Source of the DNA: Mesorhizobium amorphae
GTDB taxonomy: Bacteria > Pseudomonadota > Alphaproteobacteria > Rhizobiales > Rhizobiaceae
Assembly: GCF_014843845.1 (NCBI RefSeq)
Contig: NZ_JHQS01000058.1
Location: 1 to 64,000, forward strand
Reading direction: 5' to 3'
DNA: 64,000 nt
Positions within the stretch are counted from its first letter, which is position 1; every line of letters starts with the position of its first letter. The position numbers were made by a program, and so were the translations under genes. Below are positions 52,336 to 60,518 of this stretch, piece by piece. The notes beneath the pieces were generated by a model. The model did no database searches. It was not told the DNA's origin and saw only the letters and a list, made by a program, of their open reading frames with translations.

Positions 52336-53276
52336 TGCGCATCACATTGGTGGTCAGGGGCGCAATCCCCTGCAAGGGCTATGGCGGCACCCAGCGTCAG
52401 GTCGAGTGGCTGGCGAGCGAACTCGCGCGCCTCGGCCACCGGGTGGTGCTTATCGCCGACCCTGGCTCCAGCCATCCGTTGTGCGAAGTGCGGCAGGCGT
52501 CGTCGGCGCAGCAATGCCGGGCCGCCATCCCCGCCGACACCGATATTGTCCATTTCAACAGCTGGTTTATCGAGGTTCCGTTTCCGACCCTCAACACCGA
52601 GCACGGCTATACTCCAAGCGAGCCCAGACGGCAGAAGAACTGGAGTTTCGTCAGCGCCAGCCACGCCCGCAACCACGGCCGCGAGACCTTCGTCCACAAC
52701 GGCTTTCCGATCGACGCCTATCGGCTGGCCAACGCCAAGACCGATCGTCTGATGTTCCTTGCCGGCATCGCGCGCGCCGGCAAGAACCTGAACCGCGCCG
52801 TCGACCTGGCGAAGAAGTTTGATTTCCCCCTCGATATCGCCGGCGGCTCGCGCTGGAAACTGCTCACGCGCAGCCATGTTCGAAACCAGGGCGTCTTCTT
52901 CAAAAGCCTTGCCAGCTGCTACCGCTTCCATGGCATCGTCGATGGCGACGAAAAGCTGCGCCTGCTGGGAGAGGCAAAGGCCCTTCTCAATCCGATCGCC
53001 TGGGAAGAGCCGTTCGGCATGGCTTCGGTCGAGGCGATGCTGTGCGGAACGCCGGTGCTGACGACGCCGCGCGGCGCGCTGCCCGAGATCGTCGACGCCG
53101 ACACCGGGCGGTTCTTCGACACCGATACGGAGTTCGGCGCGGCCCTTGCCGCCGTCGCGGATCTATCCCCGCAACGCTGCCGCGACTCGGCCGCCGAGCG
53201 CTTTCCGATCGCCCGGACCGCCAAGGGTTACCTCAACCTCTACGCGCGTATCCTCGACGGAGAGGTGCTCCCTTGA
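52335..53276 (+). CDS. Family 4 glycosyltransferase
   Basis: A 313-residue GT-B enzyme. The N-terminal RGAIPCKGYGGTQRQVEWLA is the acceptor-side start, and the C-terminal WEEPFGMASVEAMLCGTPVL (EPFG/E box) near residue 220 binds the nucleotide sugar. The length is short for GT4. Coupled to the CPBP gene (TAATG) and followed by a TTGA overlap with a small gene. Sugar and acceptor unknown. Confidence 0.88.
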   Translation: MRITLVVRGAIPCKGYGGTQRQVEWLASELARLGHRVVLIADPGSSHPLCEVRQASSAQQCRAAIPADTDIVHFNSWFIEVPFPTLNTEHGYTPSEPRRQKNWSFVSASHARNHGRETFVHNGFPIDAYRLANAKTDRLMFLAGIARAGKNLNRAVDLAKKFDFPLDIAGGSRWKLLTRSHVRNQGVFFKSLASCYRFHGIVDGDEKLRLLGEAKALLNPIAWEEPFGMASVEAMLCGTPVLTTPRGALPEIVDADTGRFFDTDTEFGAALAAVADLSPQRCRDSAAERFPIARTAKGYLNLYARILDGEVLP

Positions 53277-53428
53277 ACCAGTCGCAAAACCAGCGTTTCG
53301 ACGCTCATCTCGGCCCGCGCCTTGACTCTGCGGCCGATTTCCTGTCTACACGCCGCGAATTCCGCGACGAGTATCCCTCCGAGCAAGCCGACCAGGACGC
53401 CGAAGCCTTTTTGAGGCGAGTGCCATAA
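53273..53428 (+). CDS. Small protein coupled to the glycosyltransferase
   Basis: A 51-residue reading frame starting at a TTG that overlaps the glycosyltransferase stop (TTGA). GGAGAGG lies 8-13 bp upstream. The product is hydrophilic (RFDAHLGPRLDSAADFLST, REFRDEYPSEQADQDAEAF) and acidic, without helix-forming membrane parts. No homology is recognised. A terminator follows, so it may be the last gene of the CPBP-glycosyltransferase operon. Confidence 0.45.
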   Translation: MNQSQNQRFDAHLGPRLDSAADFLSTRREFRDEYPSEQADQDAEAFLRRVP

Positions 53429-53446
53429 ATCGATCCTGGAGGCCAA

Positions 53447-53481
53447 CACCCGGCAGCGCTGTGCGCCCCCGGGTGCTTTTT
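53447..53481 (+). terminator. Terminator after the glycosyltransferase operon
   Basis: Stem CACCCGG / CCGGGTG, loop CAGCGCTGTGCGCCC, then CTTTTTGG. It is the only recognised feature in the 135-bp gap before ffh. Confidence 0.7.
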
Positions 53482-53563
53482 GGCTTTGGCTTCCGGTTGG
53501 ACGATCGGCGCGAACGCACTACCTCTCGGGCAACCATCCGGGTGCCAGGGAAAAGGAAAAAGA

Positions 53564-55165
53564 ATGTTTGAATCGCTACAGGAACGTCTTGGTTCGATCC
53601 TGAACGGCCTGACCGGCCGCGGTGCGCTGTCCGAGGCGGATGTCTCGGCGGCGCTGCGCGAGGTGCGCCGCGCGCTGCTCGAGGCCGACGTGGCGCTGGA
53701 AGTGGTGCGCTCCTTCACCGACAAGGTGCGCGAGAAGGCGGTCGGCGCCGCCGTGGTGAAGTCGATCAAGCCCGGCCAGATGGTCGTCAAGATCGTCCAT
53801 GACGAGCTGGTCGAGATGCTGGGCGCCGAGGGCGTCGCCGTCGACCTCAACGCGCCGGCGCCCGTCGTCGTCATGATGGTCGGCCTGCAGGGCTCAGGCA
53901 AGACGACGACCTCGGCCAAGATCGCCAAGCGGTTGACCGAGCGGCAGAACAAGAAGGTCCTGATGGCGTCGCTCGACACGCGGCGCCCCGCCGCGCAGGA
54001 GCAGCTGCGCCAGCTCGGCGAGCAGGTGAAGGTGGCGACGCTGCCGGTCATCGCCGGCCAGAACCCGGTCGATATTGCGCGCCGCGCCGTGCAGGCAGCA
54101 AAGCTCGGCGGCCATGACGTCGTCATCCTCGACACTGCCGGCCGCACCCATATCGACGAGCCGCTGATGGTCGAGATGGCCGACATCAAGAAGGTGTCGT
54201 CGCCGCACGAGATCCTGCTGGTCGCCGACTCGCTGACCGGCCAGGACGCCGTCAACCTGGCCAAGAGTTTCGACGAGCGCGTCGGTATCACCGGCCTGGT
54301 GCTGACCCGCATGGACGGCGACGGCCGCGGCGGCGCGGCCCTTTCCATGCGCGCCGTCACCGGCAAGCCGATCAAGCTGATCGGCACCGGCGAAAAGATG
54401 GACGGGCTGGAGGAATTCCATCCCAAGCGCATCGCCGACCGCATCCTCGGCATGGGCGACATTGTCTCGCTTGTCGAAAAGGCCGCCGAAAACATCGACG
54501 CCGAGCAAGCGGCGGCGATGGCCAAAAAGATGCAATCGGGCAAGTTCGACCTGAACGACCTCGCCGGCCAGCTTCAGCAGATGTCGAAGATGGGTGGCAT
54601 GGGCGGCATCATGGGCATGATGCCCGGCATGGGCAAGATGAAGGACCAGATGGCCGCGGCCGGCCTCGACGACAGGATGTTCGGCCGTCAGCTCGCCATC
54701 ATCTCGTCGATGACCAAGGCCGAGCGCGCCAACCCCGATATCCTGAAGCACTCGCGCAAGAAGCGCATCGCCGCCGGCTCCGGCACCGATGCAGCCGAGA
54801 TCAACAAGCTGCTGAAGATGCATCGCGGCATGGCCGACATGATGAAGGCGATGGGCGGCAAGGGCAAAGGCGGCGGCCTCATGCGCGGCATGATGGGCGG
54901 CCTTGCCTCGAAGATGGGTCTTGGCGGCATGATGCCGGGTGGCATGGGCGGTATGGGAGGCATGCCGGACCTGTCCAAGATGGACCCAAAACAGCTCGAA
55001 GCGCTGCAGAAGCAGGCGCAGGCGGCCGGCCTCGGCGGCATGAAGGGCTTGCCCGGCGGCCTCCCCAGCGGCGGTGGCCTGCCCGGACTGCCCGGCGGCA
55101 TGAAGCTGCCCGGTCTTCCCGGCCTGGGCGGCGGCGGGCTGCCCGGTCTTGGGAAGAAGAAGTGA
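53564..55165 (+). CDS. ffh: Signal recognition particle protein Ffh
   Basis: A 533-residue SRP GTPase that binds signal sequences and 4.5S RNA and docks with FtsY. N domain at residues 1-90; G domain with GLQGSGKTTTSAK near 107-119, DTRRPAA, DTAGRTHID near 190 and TRMDGDGRGG; M domain after residue 300 with SKMGGMGGIMGMMPGMG and the RNA-binding SMTKAERANPDILKHSRKKRIA. The C-terminus has a long Gly/Met/Leu/Pro-rich extension (LPGGLPSGGGLPGLP) that is longer than usual. The ATG at 53564 begins MFESLQERLGSIL. Confidence 0.97.
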   Translation: MFESLQERLGSILNGLTGRGALSEADVSAALREVRRALLEADVALEVVRSFTDKVREKAVGAAVVKSIKPGQMVVKIVHDELVEMLGAEGVAVDLNAPAPVVVMMVGLQGSGKTTTSAKIAKRLTERQNKKVLMASLDTRRPAAQEQLRQLGEQVKVATLPVIAGQNPVDIARRAVQAAKLGGHDVVILDTAGRTHIDEPLMVEMADIKKVSSPHEILLVADSLTGQDAVNLAKSFDERVGITGLVLTRMDGDGRGGAALSMRAVTGKPIKLIGTGEKMDGLEEFHPKRIADRILGMGDIVSLVEKAAENIDAEQAAAMAKKMQSGKFDLNDLAGQLQQMSKMGGMGGIMGMMPGMGKMKDQMAAAGLDDRMFGRQLAIISSMTKAERANPDILKHSRKKRIAAGSGTDAAEINKLLKMHRGMADMMKAMGGKGKGGGLMRGMMGGLASKMGLGGMMPGGMGGMGGMPDLSKMDPKQLEALQKQAQAAGLGGMKGLPGGLPSGGGLPGLPGGMKLPGLPGLGGGGLPGLGKKK

Positions 55166-55172
55166 GGGCGTC

Positions 55173-55499
55173 ATGAACGAGGACAAGGACATGGCCGACG
55201 CGCGCACGGTTCTCGCCGGCTATCGCGCTTCGATCGACAATATCGACGCCGCCCTCATCCATATGTTGGCCGAGCGCTTCCGTTGCACCAAGGCGGTCGG
55301 CGTGCTGAAGGCCGAACATGGCCTGCCGCCGGCCGATCCGGCGCGCGAGCAACAGCAGATCGCCCGCCTTCGCCAATTGGCCAAGGATGCGCATCTCGAC
55401 CCCGATTTCGCGGAAAAATTCCTCAACTTCGTCGTCCGCGAAGTGATCCGTCACCACGAACAGATCGCCGCTGCCAACGGCGTGACGAAAACCGGTTGA
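55173..55499 (+). CDS. Chorismate mutase, AroQ alpha-type
   Basis: A 108-residue helical chorismate mutase that converts chorismate to prephenate. [30 protein letters not shown] at residues 18-47 is helix 1 with the substrate-binding Arg/Lys positions; [19 protein letters not shown] and [15 protein letters not shown] are the other helices. The ATG at 55173 lies 7 bp after the ffh stop, so both are one operon with rpsP; this arrangement is known in rhizobia. Confidence 0.88.
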   Translation: MNEDKDMADARTVLAGYRASIDNIDAALIHMLAERFRCTKAVGVLKAEHGLPPADPAREQQQIARLRQLAKDAHLDPDFAEKFLNFVVREVIRHHEQIAAANGVTKTG

Positions 55500-55545
55500 G
55501 AAACCAGCCTTAACAGATCAACGAAATCAGAGTAGGAGAAAAGAA

Positions 55546-55947
55546 ATGGCACTGAAGATCAGACTGGCCCGTGCGGGCTCGAAGAAGCGTCCCTACTACC
55601 ACGTCGTCGTCGCCGACGCCCGTTCGCCGCGCGACGGCCGGTTCATCGAGTCGCTCGGTTCGTGGAACCCGCTGCTGCCCAAGGACGGCGAGCGCGTCAA
55701 GGTCGACGCCGACCGTGTCAAGCATTGGCTGTCGCACGGCGCCCAGCCGACCGACCGCGTGCTGCGCTTCCTCGACGAGGCCGGCCTCGCCAAGCGCGAA
55801 GCCCGCTCCACCCCGAAGAAGGCCGAGCCCGGCAAGAAGGCGCAGGAGCGCGCTGCCCTTTTGAAGAAGGCGCAGGACGATGCCGCCGCCGCTGTTGCCG
55901 CCGCGGCCGCCGCACCGGCCGAGGCGGAAGCCGCCACCGCCGAGTAA
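55546..55947 (+). CDS. rpsP: 30S ribosomal protein S16
   Basis: A 133-residue S16. The core [23 protein letters not shown] and the [12 protein letters not shown] stretch are textbook; an Ala/Lys-rich tail after residue 85 is longer than in E. coli but common in alphaproteobacteria. AGTAGGAG lies upstream. A terminator follows, so rimM/trmD, which usually follow rpsP, are not linked here. Confidence 0.97.
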   Translation: MALKIRLARAGSKKRPYYHVVVADARSPRDGRFIESLGSWNPLLPKDGERVKVDADRVKHWLSHGAQPTDRVLRFLDEAGLAKREARSTPKKAEPGKKAQERAALLKKAQDDAAAAVAAAAAAPAEAEAATAE

Positions 55948-55970
55948 TCCGGCTCCCTATCGCTTATAGG

Positions 55971-56002
55971 AACGGCGGGCCTTGGCCCGCCGTTCCTCTT
56001 TT
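55971..56002 (+). terminator. Terminator after rpsP
   Basis: A 10-bp stem AACGGCGGGC / GCCCGCCGTT with a CTTG loop, followed by CCTCTTTT. Confidence 0.88.
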
Positions 56003-56036
56003 CAGGGCATGCTCAGTCGCAGAAGGTCACGCGGGT

Positions 56037-56300
56037 TCAATAGCCCTCCGGGCAGCGGGCGATGTAGGTGCGCCCGTAGCGATCCCGGTAGCGGCAGCGG
56101 TCCGGTTCGTTGGCCCGGCCGATCAACGCACCGGCAACGGCACCGACGGCGCCACCGACGACTGCGCCTTCCACCGGATCGTTGGCCACCGCAGCACCGA
56201 TGGCGGCGCCACCCAAGCCGCCGACCGCGGCACCCTTTTCCGTTTGCGAACAGGCCCCTAGCGGAACCAGCAGTGCCAGCAAAAGCAAGGTTTTTTTCAT
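56037..56300 (-). CDS. Glycine-zipper lipoprotein
   Basis: An 87-residue lipoprotein: signal peptide with lipobox VPLGACSQ (Cys near residue 17), then a glycine-zipper helix pair (AAVGGLGGAAIGAAVAND and GAVVGGAVGAVAGALIGRA) and a short C-terminal CRYRDRYGRTYIARCPEGY with a Cys pair. Related to small outer-membrane lipoproteins of the Rick_17kDa/YMGG type. GGAGAGGAA precedes the ATG at 56300. Confidence 0.82.
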   Translation of the reverse strand: MKKTLLLLALLVPLGACSQTEKGAAVGGLGGAAIGAAVANDPVEGAVVGGAVGAVAGALIGRANEPDRCRYRDRYGRTYIARCPEGY

Positions 56301-56379
56301 CGTCGTTCCTCTCCAAGGCGAGACCATCTTCACCCACCCTTGGGTCGATAACGCACGGAAGCGTGATTTGATCCGCCTA

Positions 56380-56436
56380 GAGCAATTCCAGGAAAAGTGT
56401 GAAGCGGTTTTCCGTCCGGAAATGCGTCAAAACAAA
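56380..56436 (+). repeat. Dispersed 57-bp element, copy 3
   Basis: GAGCAATTCCAGGAAAAGTG at the start, GCGGTTTTCCGTCCGGAA in the centre and AAAACAAA at the end, as in the copies at 16029 and 16857. Confidence 0.85.
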
Positions 56437-56461
56437 GAGATAGAGCGCCGCACCGACCGCC

Positions 56462-56989
56462 TTACTTTTCAACGGCTCGCTTCAGATTGGCGAGTCCGGC
56501 CTCGAAATCCCTGCCGATGAGCGTGTCGAAATTCATGAACAGGCCCATCAGCTTGGCGATGAAGGGCCGGCCGCCGCGCATCGCCCAGGTGACGGACGTG
56601 TCCTCGCCCGACGGTGTCAAGGTGAAGTCGACGGTGTTGTTGACCTTGAACGGCTTTTCGAAATCGAGCTTCAGCGCGACCAGCGACGACGGAACCGAAT
56701 TGGTGATTTCCATGCGACCGACCCCGGCCTTGCTGTTGCCTTGCCATGCATAGGCGGCGCCCTTGCCGCTTTCGGCGCCGGAGAGCGTGCGTTTCATGTC
56801 CGGGTCGAGTTTTTCGTAAGGCGACCAGCTGGGCCAGCGCCTGAAATCGTTGATCAGCGGAAAGATCGCCTCGGCAGGCGCCTTGATGCTGGCCGAGCGG
56901 CTGACGACGAAGTCGTTCGGCCGCGTCGCGGCATAGAGGAGCACGGCGGCGACGATGGCGAGCAGAATGATGAGGATGGTGGCAAGCAT
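56462..56989 (-). CDS. SRPBCC-family membrane-anchored protein
   Basis: A 175-residue protein with one N-terminal helix (ATILIILLAIVAAVLLYAA) and a START-like SRPBCC domain: RSASIKAPAEAIFPLINDFRRWPSW near residue 32, GNSKAGVGRMEIT and TFTLTPSGEDTSVTWAMRGG-like stretches. Such domains bind hydrophobic ligands. AAAGGATC precedes the ATG. It lies 20 bp after the DoxX-family gene and may share its transcript. Confidence 0.85.
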   Translation of the reverse strand: MLATILIILLAIVAAVLLYAATRPNDFVVSRSASIKAPAEAIFPLINDFRRWPSWSPYEKLDPDMKRTLSGAESGKGAAYAWQGNSKAGVGRMEITNSVPSSLVALKLDFEKPFKVNNTVDFTLTPSGEDTSVTWAMRGGRPFIAKLMGLFMNFDTLIGRDFEAGLANLKRAVEK

Positions 56990-57009
56990 TGTCCGATCCT
57001 TTCAATGGC

Positions 57010-57414
57010 TTAGTTGGCGAACAGCGCGCGCACCCTGGGGTCGCGCAGGAACAGGCCGCCCCACAGGATAACGCCGAGATAGACGCCGAACAGGATGTGC
57101 GAAAACAGCGGACTGCCGATGCGGACATGGGTGGCGATGGCGCCGCCCATATAGGCGGTGAGCAGGATGGCGCCGAGCACCGAGGTGCGCGGCAACGCAT
57201 AGAGCGCGGTCGAAACCAGCCCGATAATGCCGAGCAGGCGCGCGGCATTGGCATCGGCCGGCCAGCCAAGCTGCGTCATGGTCTGGGTAACGATATCCAG
57301 TGGCGGCAGTTTGATGACGCCATCGAAGATCATGAACAGCACGATGATCGTGCTGAGCGCACGGCCGGTCCACAAGGCGCCTGATGAGACGGGTGCGGTT
57401 TGCGATATGGACAT
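57010..57414 (-). CDS. DoxX-family membrane protein
   Basis: A 134-residue protein with four helices (RALSTIIVLFMIFDGVIKL, RLLGIIGLVSTALYAL, LGAILLTAYMGGAIATHVR, ILFGVYLGVILWGGLFL). The LTAYMGGAIATHVR segment with its acidic/His positions is typical of DoxX-like proteins. The ATG at 57414 has AGGAGGGAAC upstream. Function unknown. Confidence 0.82.
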   Translation of the reverse strand: MSISQTAPVSSGALWTGRALSTIIVLFMIFDGVIKLPPLDIVTQTMTQLGWPADANAARLLGIIGLVSTALYALPRTSVLGAILLTAYMGGAIATHVRIGSPLFSHILFGVYLGVILWGGLFLRDPRVRALFAN

Positions 57415-57549
57415 TGATGTTCCCTCCTGATGCTGCGAGCTCCCTTTTTTGGGAGTCGAGCCAAGGACGCGGCAGGAGGCGGCAATCCGACACGGGCCGG
57501 AATCTTTTGGCATCCGGGCGCGGTTCCGCCCGGTAAGCCATTGCCAAGG

Positions 57550-58455
57550 CTAGGAAAAATAGAACCTTTCGGCCGCGATCATCTTCGGCGGCGTCTCGCC
57601 CAGCGCCTCGAACACCGAAATCTCGCAGACGCGGCAAAGGCCGTCCAGCGCAAGGTCGTTGGGCTGGGTGCCGAACGGGTCCTCGAGCTCCTCCGAAAGC
57701 GCGTCGAGGCCGAAGAACGTGTAGGCGATCAGCGCCGTGAACAGCGGTGTCGCCCAGCCGGCGGCGGAAGTCAGCCCAAAGGGCAAAAGCAGGCAGAAGA
57801 TGTAGGCGGTGCGCTGCAGGAGCAGCGTATAGGCAAAAGGCAACGGCGTTCCGGCGATGCGCTCGCAGCCTGCCTGCGCGGCGGCGATCTCCGACAGCCG
57901 TTCGTCGAGGATGCGATAACCGATCGTATCGATGGCGCCGGCCTTGCGGAGTGCTGCGATACGTCCGCCCATCCGCCGCACCATAGCGTCCGGTGCATTG
58001 GCGGCCTTGGCGGCGCTTTCGACCTCGTCGCCTATGAAGGTGCGGGCTTCCGCCGTGGCATCGACCCGTCTGAGCAGGCCGCGCAGGAAGTGGCAAAAGG
58101 CCGTCGCTTCCATCAACAGGCCGCGCAACTCGGTCCGGTCCTCGATCAGGCCGGTGGAAGCGCGCGCCAGGTTGCGGATGTCGAAGACCAGCTGGCCCCA
58201 CAGCTTGCGCGCCTCCCACCAGCGGTCATAGGCGGCGTTGTTGCGGAAGCCGAGATAGATCGACAGCGCGACGCCCAGCAGGGCAAAGGGTGCTGTGCCG
58301 GCATTGCCGAAGTCGAGCTTCAGGGCCCGCACGATGATCACCACCAGCGCGCCGTAGGCCGCGAACCCAAAGATCTGCGGCAGGATGCGCGGCACCACCG
58401 AGCCGCGCATGATGAAGAACAGGTGCAGGACCCCCGGACGCGGGCGAACGATCAT
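57550..58455 (-). CDS. Bestrophin-family chloride-channel-like protein
   Basis: A 301-residue protein of the bacterial bestrophin (UPF0187/YneE) family, pentameric ion channels. ALSIYLGFRNNAAYDRWWEARKLWG near residues 63-87 (RWWEAR) and the C-terminal TALIAYTFFGLDALSEELEDPFG (ELEDPFG) are hallmark motifs. In bacteria these may conduct cations. The ATG at 58455 begins MIVRPRPGVLHLFF. Confidence 0.9.
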   Translation of the reverse strand: MIVRPRPGVLHLFFIMRGSVVPRILPQIFGFAAYGALVVIIVRALKLDFGNAGTAPFALLGVALSIYLGFRNNAAYDRWWEARKLWGQLVFDIRNLARASTGLIEDRTELRGLLMEATAFCHFLRGLLRRVDATAEARTFIGDEVESAAKAANAPDAMVRRMGGRIAALRKAGAIDTIGYRILDERLSEIAAAQAGCERIAGTPLPFAYTLLLQRTAYIFCLLLPFGLTSAAGWATPLFTALIAYTFFGLDALSEELEDPFGTQPNDLALDGLCRVCEISVFEALGETPPKMIAAERFYFS

Positions 58456-58653
58456 AGGAAAACCCTTTCACGGACCGGCGCCGGCCCTGAGCCCGTCTAT
58501 TGTGTGACGGCGCTGCTGCGCAAGCTCAGCCGTCAACGACTCGCCATGTCGTCTTGCGAGGGCAGGGCGGTGCGCGTTATCGAAGTCAGCGAAACTTGAC
58601 GAAAGGCGCAGGCGCTCGACGGCTGCCTGTTGCACAAGATCCGGAAGCAACCG

Positions 58654-59061
58654 ATGGCTGGCGAGACCGACCTGAAAAAACTCCTGGCGACGATGACGCC
58701 GGAACTGCTGCCAGGCGTGCATGTCTTCGTCACCTTGCCGCCCGGTAGGCTGGTTCCCGACGCGCTCGAACCGGTGATGCTGTTTCGCGAGCATGAAGGC
58801 ACGACGCTGATCGTGCTCGAGGACCAGGCAAAGGCGGCTGGCCTGGAAGCAACCTTTCGCTGCCGCATGATCACGCTGAACATCCATTCGTCGCTGGAAG
58901 CGGTCGGTTTCCTCGCCGCCATCACCGCGCGGCTGGCCAGAGCCGGCATGGGCGTCAACCCGGTCTCGGCCTTTTATCACGATCACCTGTTCGTGCCGGC
59001 CGACCGGGCGGAAGAAGCGATGGAGCTGTTGCGCCAGCTGGCCGATGACAGCGTCGACTGA
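58654..59061 (+). CDS. ACT-domain protein (ACT_3/DUF2241-like)
   Basis: A 135-residue protein with two ACT-like halves. LLATMTPELLPGVHVFVTLPPGR and TLIVLEDQAKAAGLEATFRCRMITL, then LNIHSSLEAVGFLAAITARLARAGMGVNPVSAFYHDHLFV, the second ACT repeat. ACT domains bind amino acids; the target is unknown. The start at 58654 (GGAAG upstream) is the best of several in frame. Confidence 0.8.
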   Translation: MAGETDLKKLLATMTPELLPGVHVFVTLPPGRLVPDALEPVMLFREHEGTTLIVLEDQAKAAGLEATFRCRMITLNIHSSLEAVGFLAAITARLARAGMGVNPVSAFYHDHLFVPADRAEEAMELLRQLADDSVD

Positions 59062-59064
59062 GCT

Positions 59065-59107
59065 TTGACAAAATATGGAAATTGCGTATATTACGCTAAG
59101 TACGTAA
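59065..59107 (+). promoter_or_regulatory. Promoter and operator of the toxin-antitoxin module
   Basis: TTGACA (59065-59070) and TATATT (59087-59092) stand 16 bp apart, a near-consensus promoter. A palindrome GCGTA-TAT-TACGC (59084-59096) overlaps the -10, and TTACG (59091-59095) with CGTAA (59103-59107) gives a second, overlapping dyad. This suits autoregulation by the antitoxin. Confidence 0.7.
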
Positions 59108-59133
59108 AATGCACGATTTAGGACAGAGCTGTC

Positions 59134-59403
59134 ATGCGAGAAGTTCCTGCCACCGAATTTGCCCGTAATTTCGGACGCTACCGCGAGATTGTGCAGCGGG
59201 AGCCTGTCGCTGTGATGAGTCACGGGCGCCCGACCGGCTATTTCGTTTCGGCCGTCGAGTATGAGGACCTTCAGCGCTACAAGAACCTGGTCCGGCAATC
59301 GTTCGCTACCAAGGATCTGCAGCACGAGGAAGTCGAGGCCATCGCCAGCGGCCGCATGTCATCCGAGCATGATCATCTCAATGCCCTTCTGGATGCCAAG
59401 TAG
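59134..59403 (+). CDS. Phd/YefM-family antitoxin
   Basis: An 89-residue antitoxin. The N-terminal DNA-binding part is VPATEFARNFGRYREIVQREPVAVMSHGRPTGYFVSAVEYEDLQR, with the Phd/YefM pattern of a short helix, beta strand and RP-x-x-Y turn. The C-terminal tail EEVEAIASGRMSSEHDHLNALL is the toxin-binding segment. It starts 27 bp after the palindromic promoter. Confidence 0.85.
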   Translation: MREVPATEFARNFGRYREIVQREPVAVMSHGRPTGYFVSAVEYEDLQRYKNLVRQSFATKDLQHEEVEAIASGRMSSEHDHLNALLDAK

Positions 59404-59406
59404 GGC

Positions 59407-59838
59407 ATGCCGCTTCCCGATCCGCAGCTTGGCCTCGTCATCTCCTACGCATATCTGTGGCACCATGAGCATCAAGCCGGACAGGATGAGGGGCGGAAGG
59501 ATCGCCCTTGCGTGATCGTGCTGGCCGTCGAACGTGGCGCCGATGGTCTGATCGTTACCGTCGTGCCTGTCACGCACGTGCCGCCGACGGACCCATTGTT
59601 GGCGATCGAGCTGCCGCCTGCCGTCAAACGCCACCTGGGCCTCGACGGTGAACGCTCGTGGGTGATGCTTCACGAAGGCAATCGCTTTGCGTGGCCAGGC
59701 TACGACCTTCGTCCGGTACCGCACTCTGCATACCGATATGACTACGGCCTGCTGCCTCCGCGCCTGTTCTTGTCGATGGTGGAGCGCTTCAAGGCCATTT
59801 GGGAAACCGGGCAGGGCCGCCCGGTGCCGCGCGATTGA
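59407..59838 (+). CDS. Putative toxin, MazF/PemK-like
   Basis: A 143-residue protein located 3 bp after the antitoxin stop. The N-terminal PQLGLVISYAYLWHHEHQAGQDEGRKDRPCVIV recalls the MazF start (G-x-I-x-W then RPxVIV), and VVPVTHVPPTD and ELPPAVKRHLGLDGERSWV fit later strands. Usual MazF length is about 110 residues; this one is longer. Family assignment is from weak resemblance plus position, so a different endoribonuclease fold is possible. Confidence 0.6.
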   Translation: MPLPDPQLGLVISYAYLWHHEHQAGQDEGRKDRPCVIVLAVERGADGLIVTVVPVTHVPPTDPLLAIELPPAVKRHLGLDGERSWVMLHEGNRFAWPGYDLRPVPHSAYRYDYGLLPPRLFLSMVERFKAIWETGQGRPVPRD

Positions 59839-59864
59839 CCTTGCGGCGCTCGTCCAGGCACCGG

Positions 59865-60317
59865 CTAGCGCCGCAGAACGTAGAGAATATCCGGCAGGCC
59901 TTCCTCGTTGGCCGAGCCGTCGCCGAAGGCTTCCACGCGAAACCCGTGCCTTTCATAGAAACGCCGGGCGCCGGTATTGGACTGAAAGCAATGCAGTTTC
60001 ACGACCGGCATGGCAGCGGTCGCGTCTATCAGCAGCCGACTGCCGATGCCTTGTCCGGTCCAGGCCGGATCGAGATAGAGCTGCTCGACCCAGTCGCCAC
60101 TGACGGCAATGAAGCCGGCAATACCGGTGCCGGCTTCGGCGACCGTCACCAGCTGCCGGGGCAGCACGATGTCGCGGATAAAGGCAAGGTCTTCGTCCGG
60201 CGTGTGGATGACCGGCATCCAGTCGAACGAGCCAAGAGCTGCCCGCATGAGCCTGGCGATAGCAGCGGCGTCAGAACCGGTGGCCGGGCGCAGCGTGACT
60301 TTGGCGGGATCGTTCAT
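59865..60317 (-). CDS. GNAT family N-acetyltransferase
   Basis: A 150-residue acetyltransferase: VTLRPATGSDAAAIARLM at the start, WVEQLYLDPAWTGQGIGSRLLIDA near residues 76-99 (acetyl-CoA loop QGIGSRLL), and the end KLHCFQSNTGARRFYERHGF. Substrate unknown. It is convergent with the toxin gene with a 26-bp gap. Confidence 0.85.
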   Translation of the reverse strand: MNDPAKVTLRPATGSDAAAIARLMRAALGSFDWMPVIHTPDEDLAFIRDIVLPRQLVTVAEAGTGIAGFIAVSGDWVEQLYLDPAWTGQGIGSRLLIDATAAMPVVKLHCFQSNTGARRFYERHGFRVEAFGDGSANEEGLPDILYVLRR

Positions 60318-60337
60318 GGACGTTTCTCAGCAGAGGC

Positions 60338-60400
60338 CGGCGCTGCCCCTCATCCCCCTGCCGGGACCTTCTCCCCGTGAACGGGGAGAAGGGAGCTGCC
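60338..60400. repeat. RIME-like element, half copy 4
   Basis: GCCGGCGCTGCCCCTCATCC, CGGGACCTTCTCCCCGTGAACGGGGAGAAGGGAGCTG: the left half and first hairpin only. The rest of the gap to asd (60401-60518) is GC-rich with GCCGGCCG-type dyads but no feature. Confidence 0.75.
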
Positions 60401-60518
60401 CGGCCAAAGGCCGAGCCCGCGACTGCGGGCCGCCGGTCGTCCGGCGCCCCCGCGGAGGGCCAGCCGCGATAGCGGCGGTGCGGCCCGTGAGCGAAAACGG
60501 AACCACCCGTGAGCGAGA

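Noticed and set aside
53429-53563. SRP RNA (4.5S) gene upstream of ffh
   Set aside because: No GGAAGG...AGCAGCC core is present; the hairpin there is a terminator.
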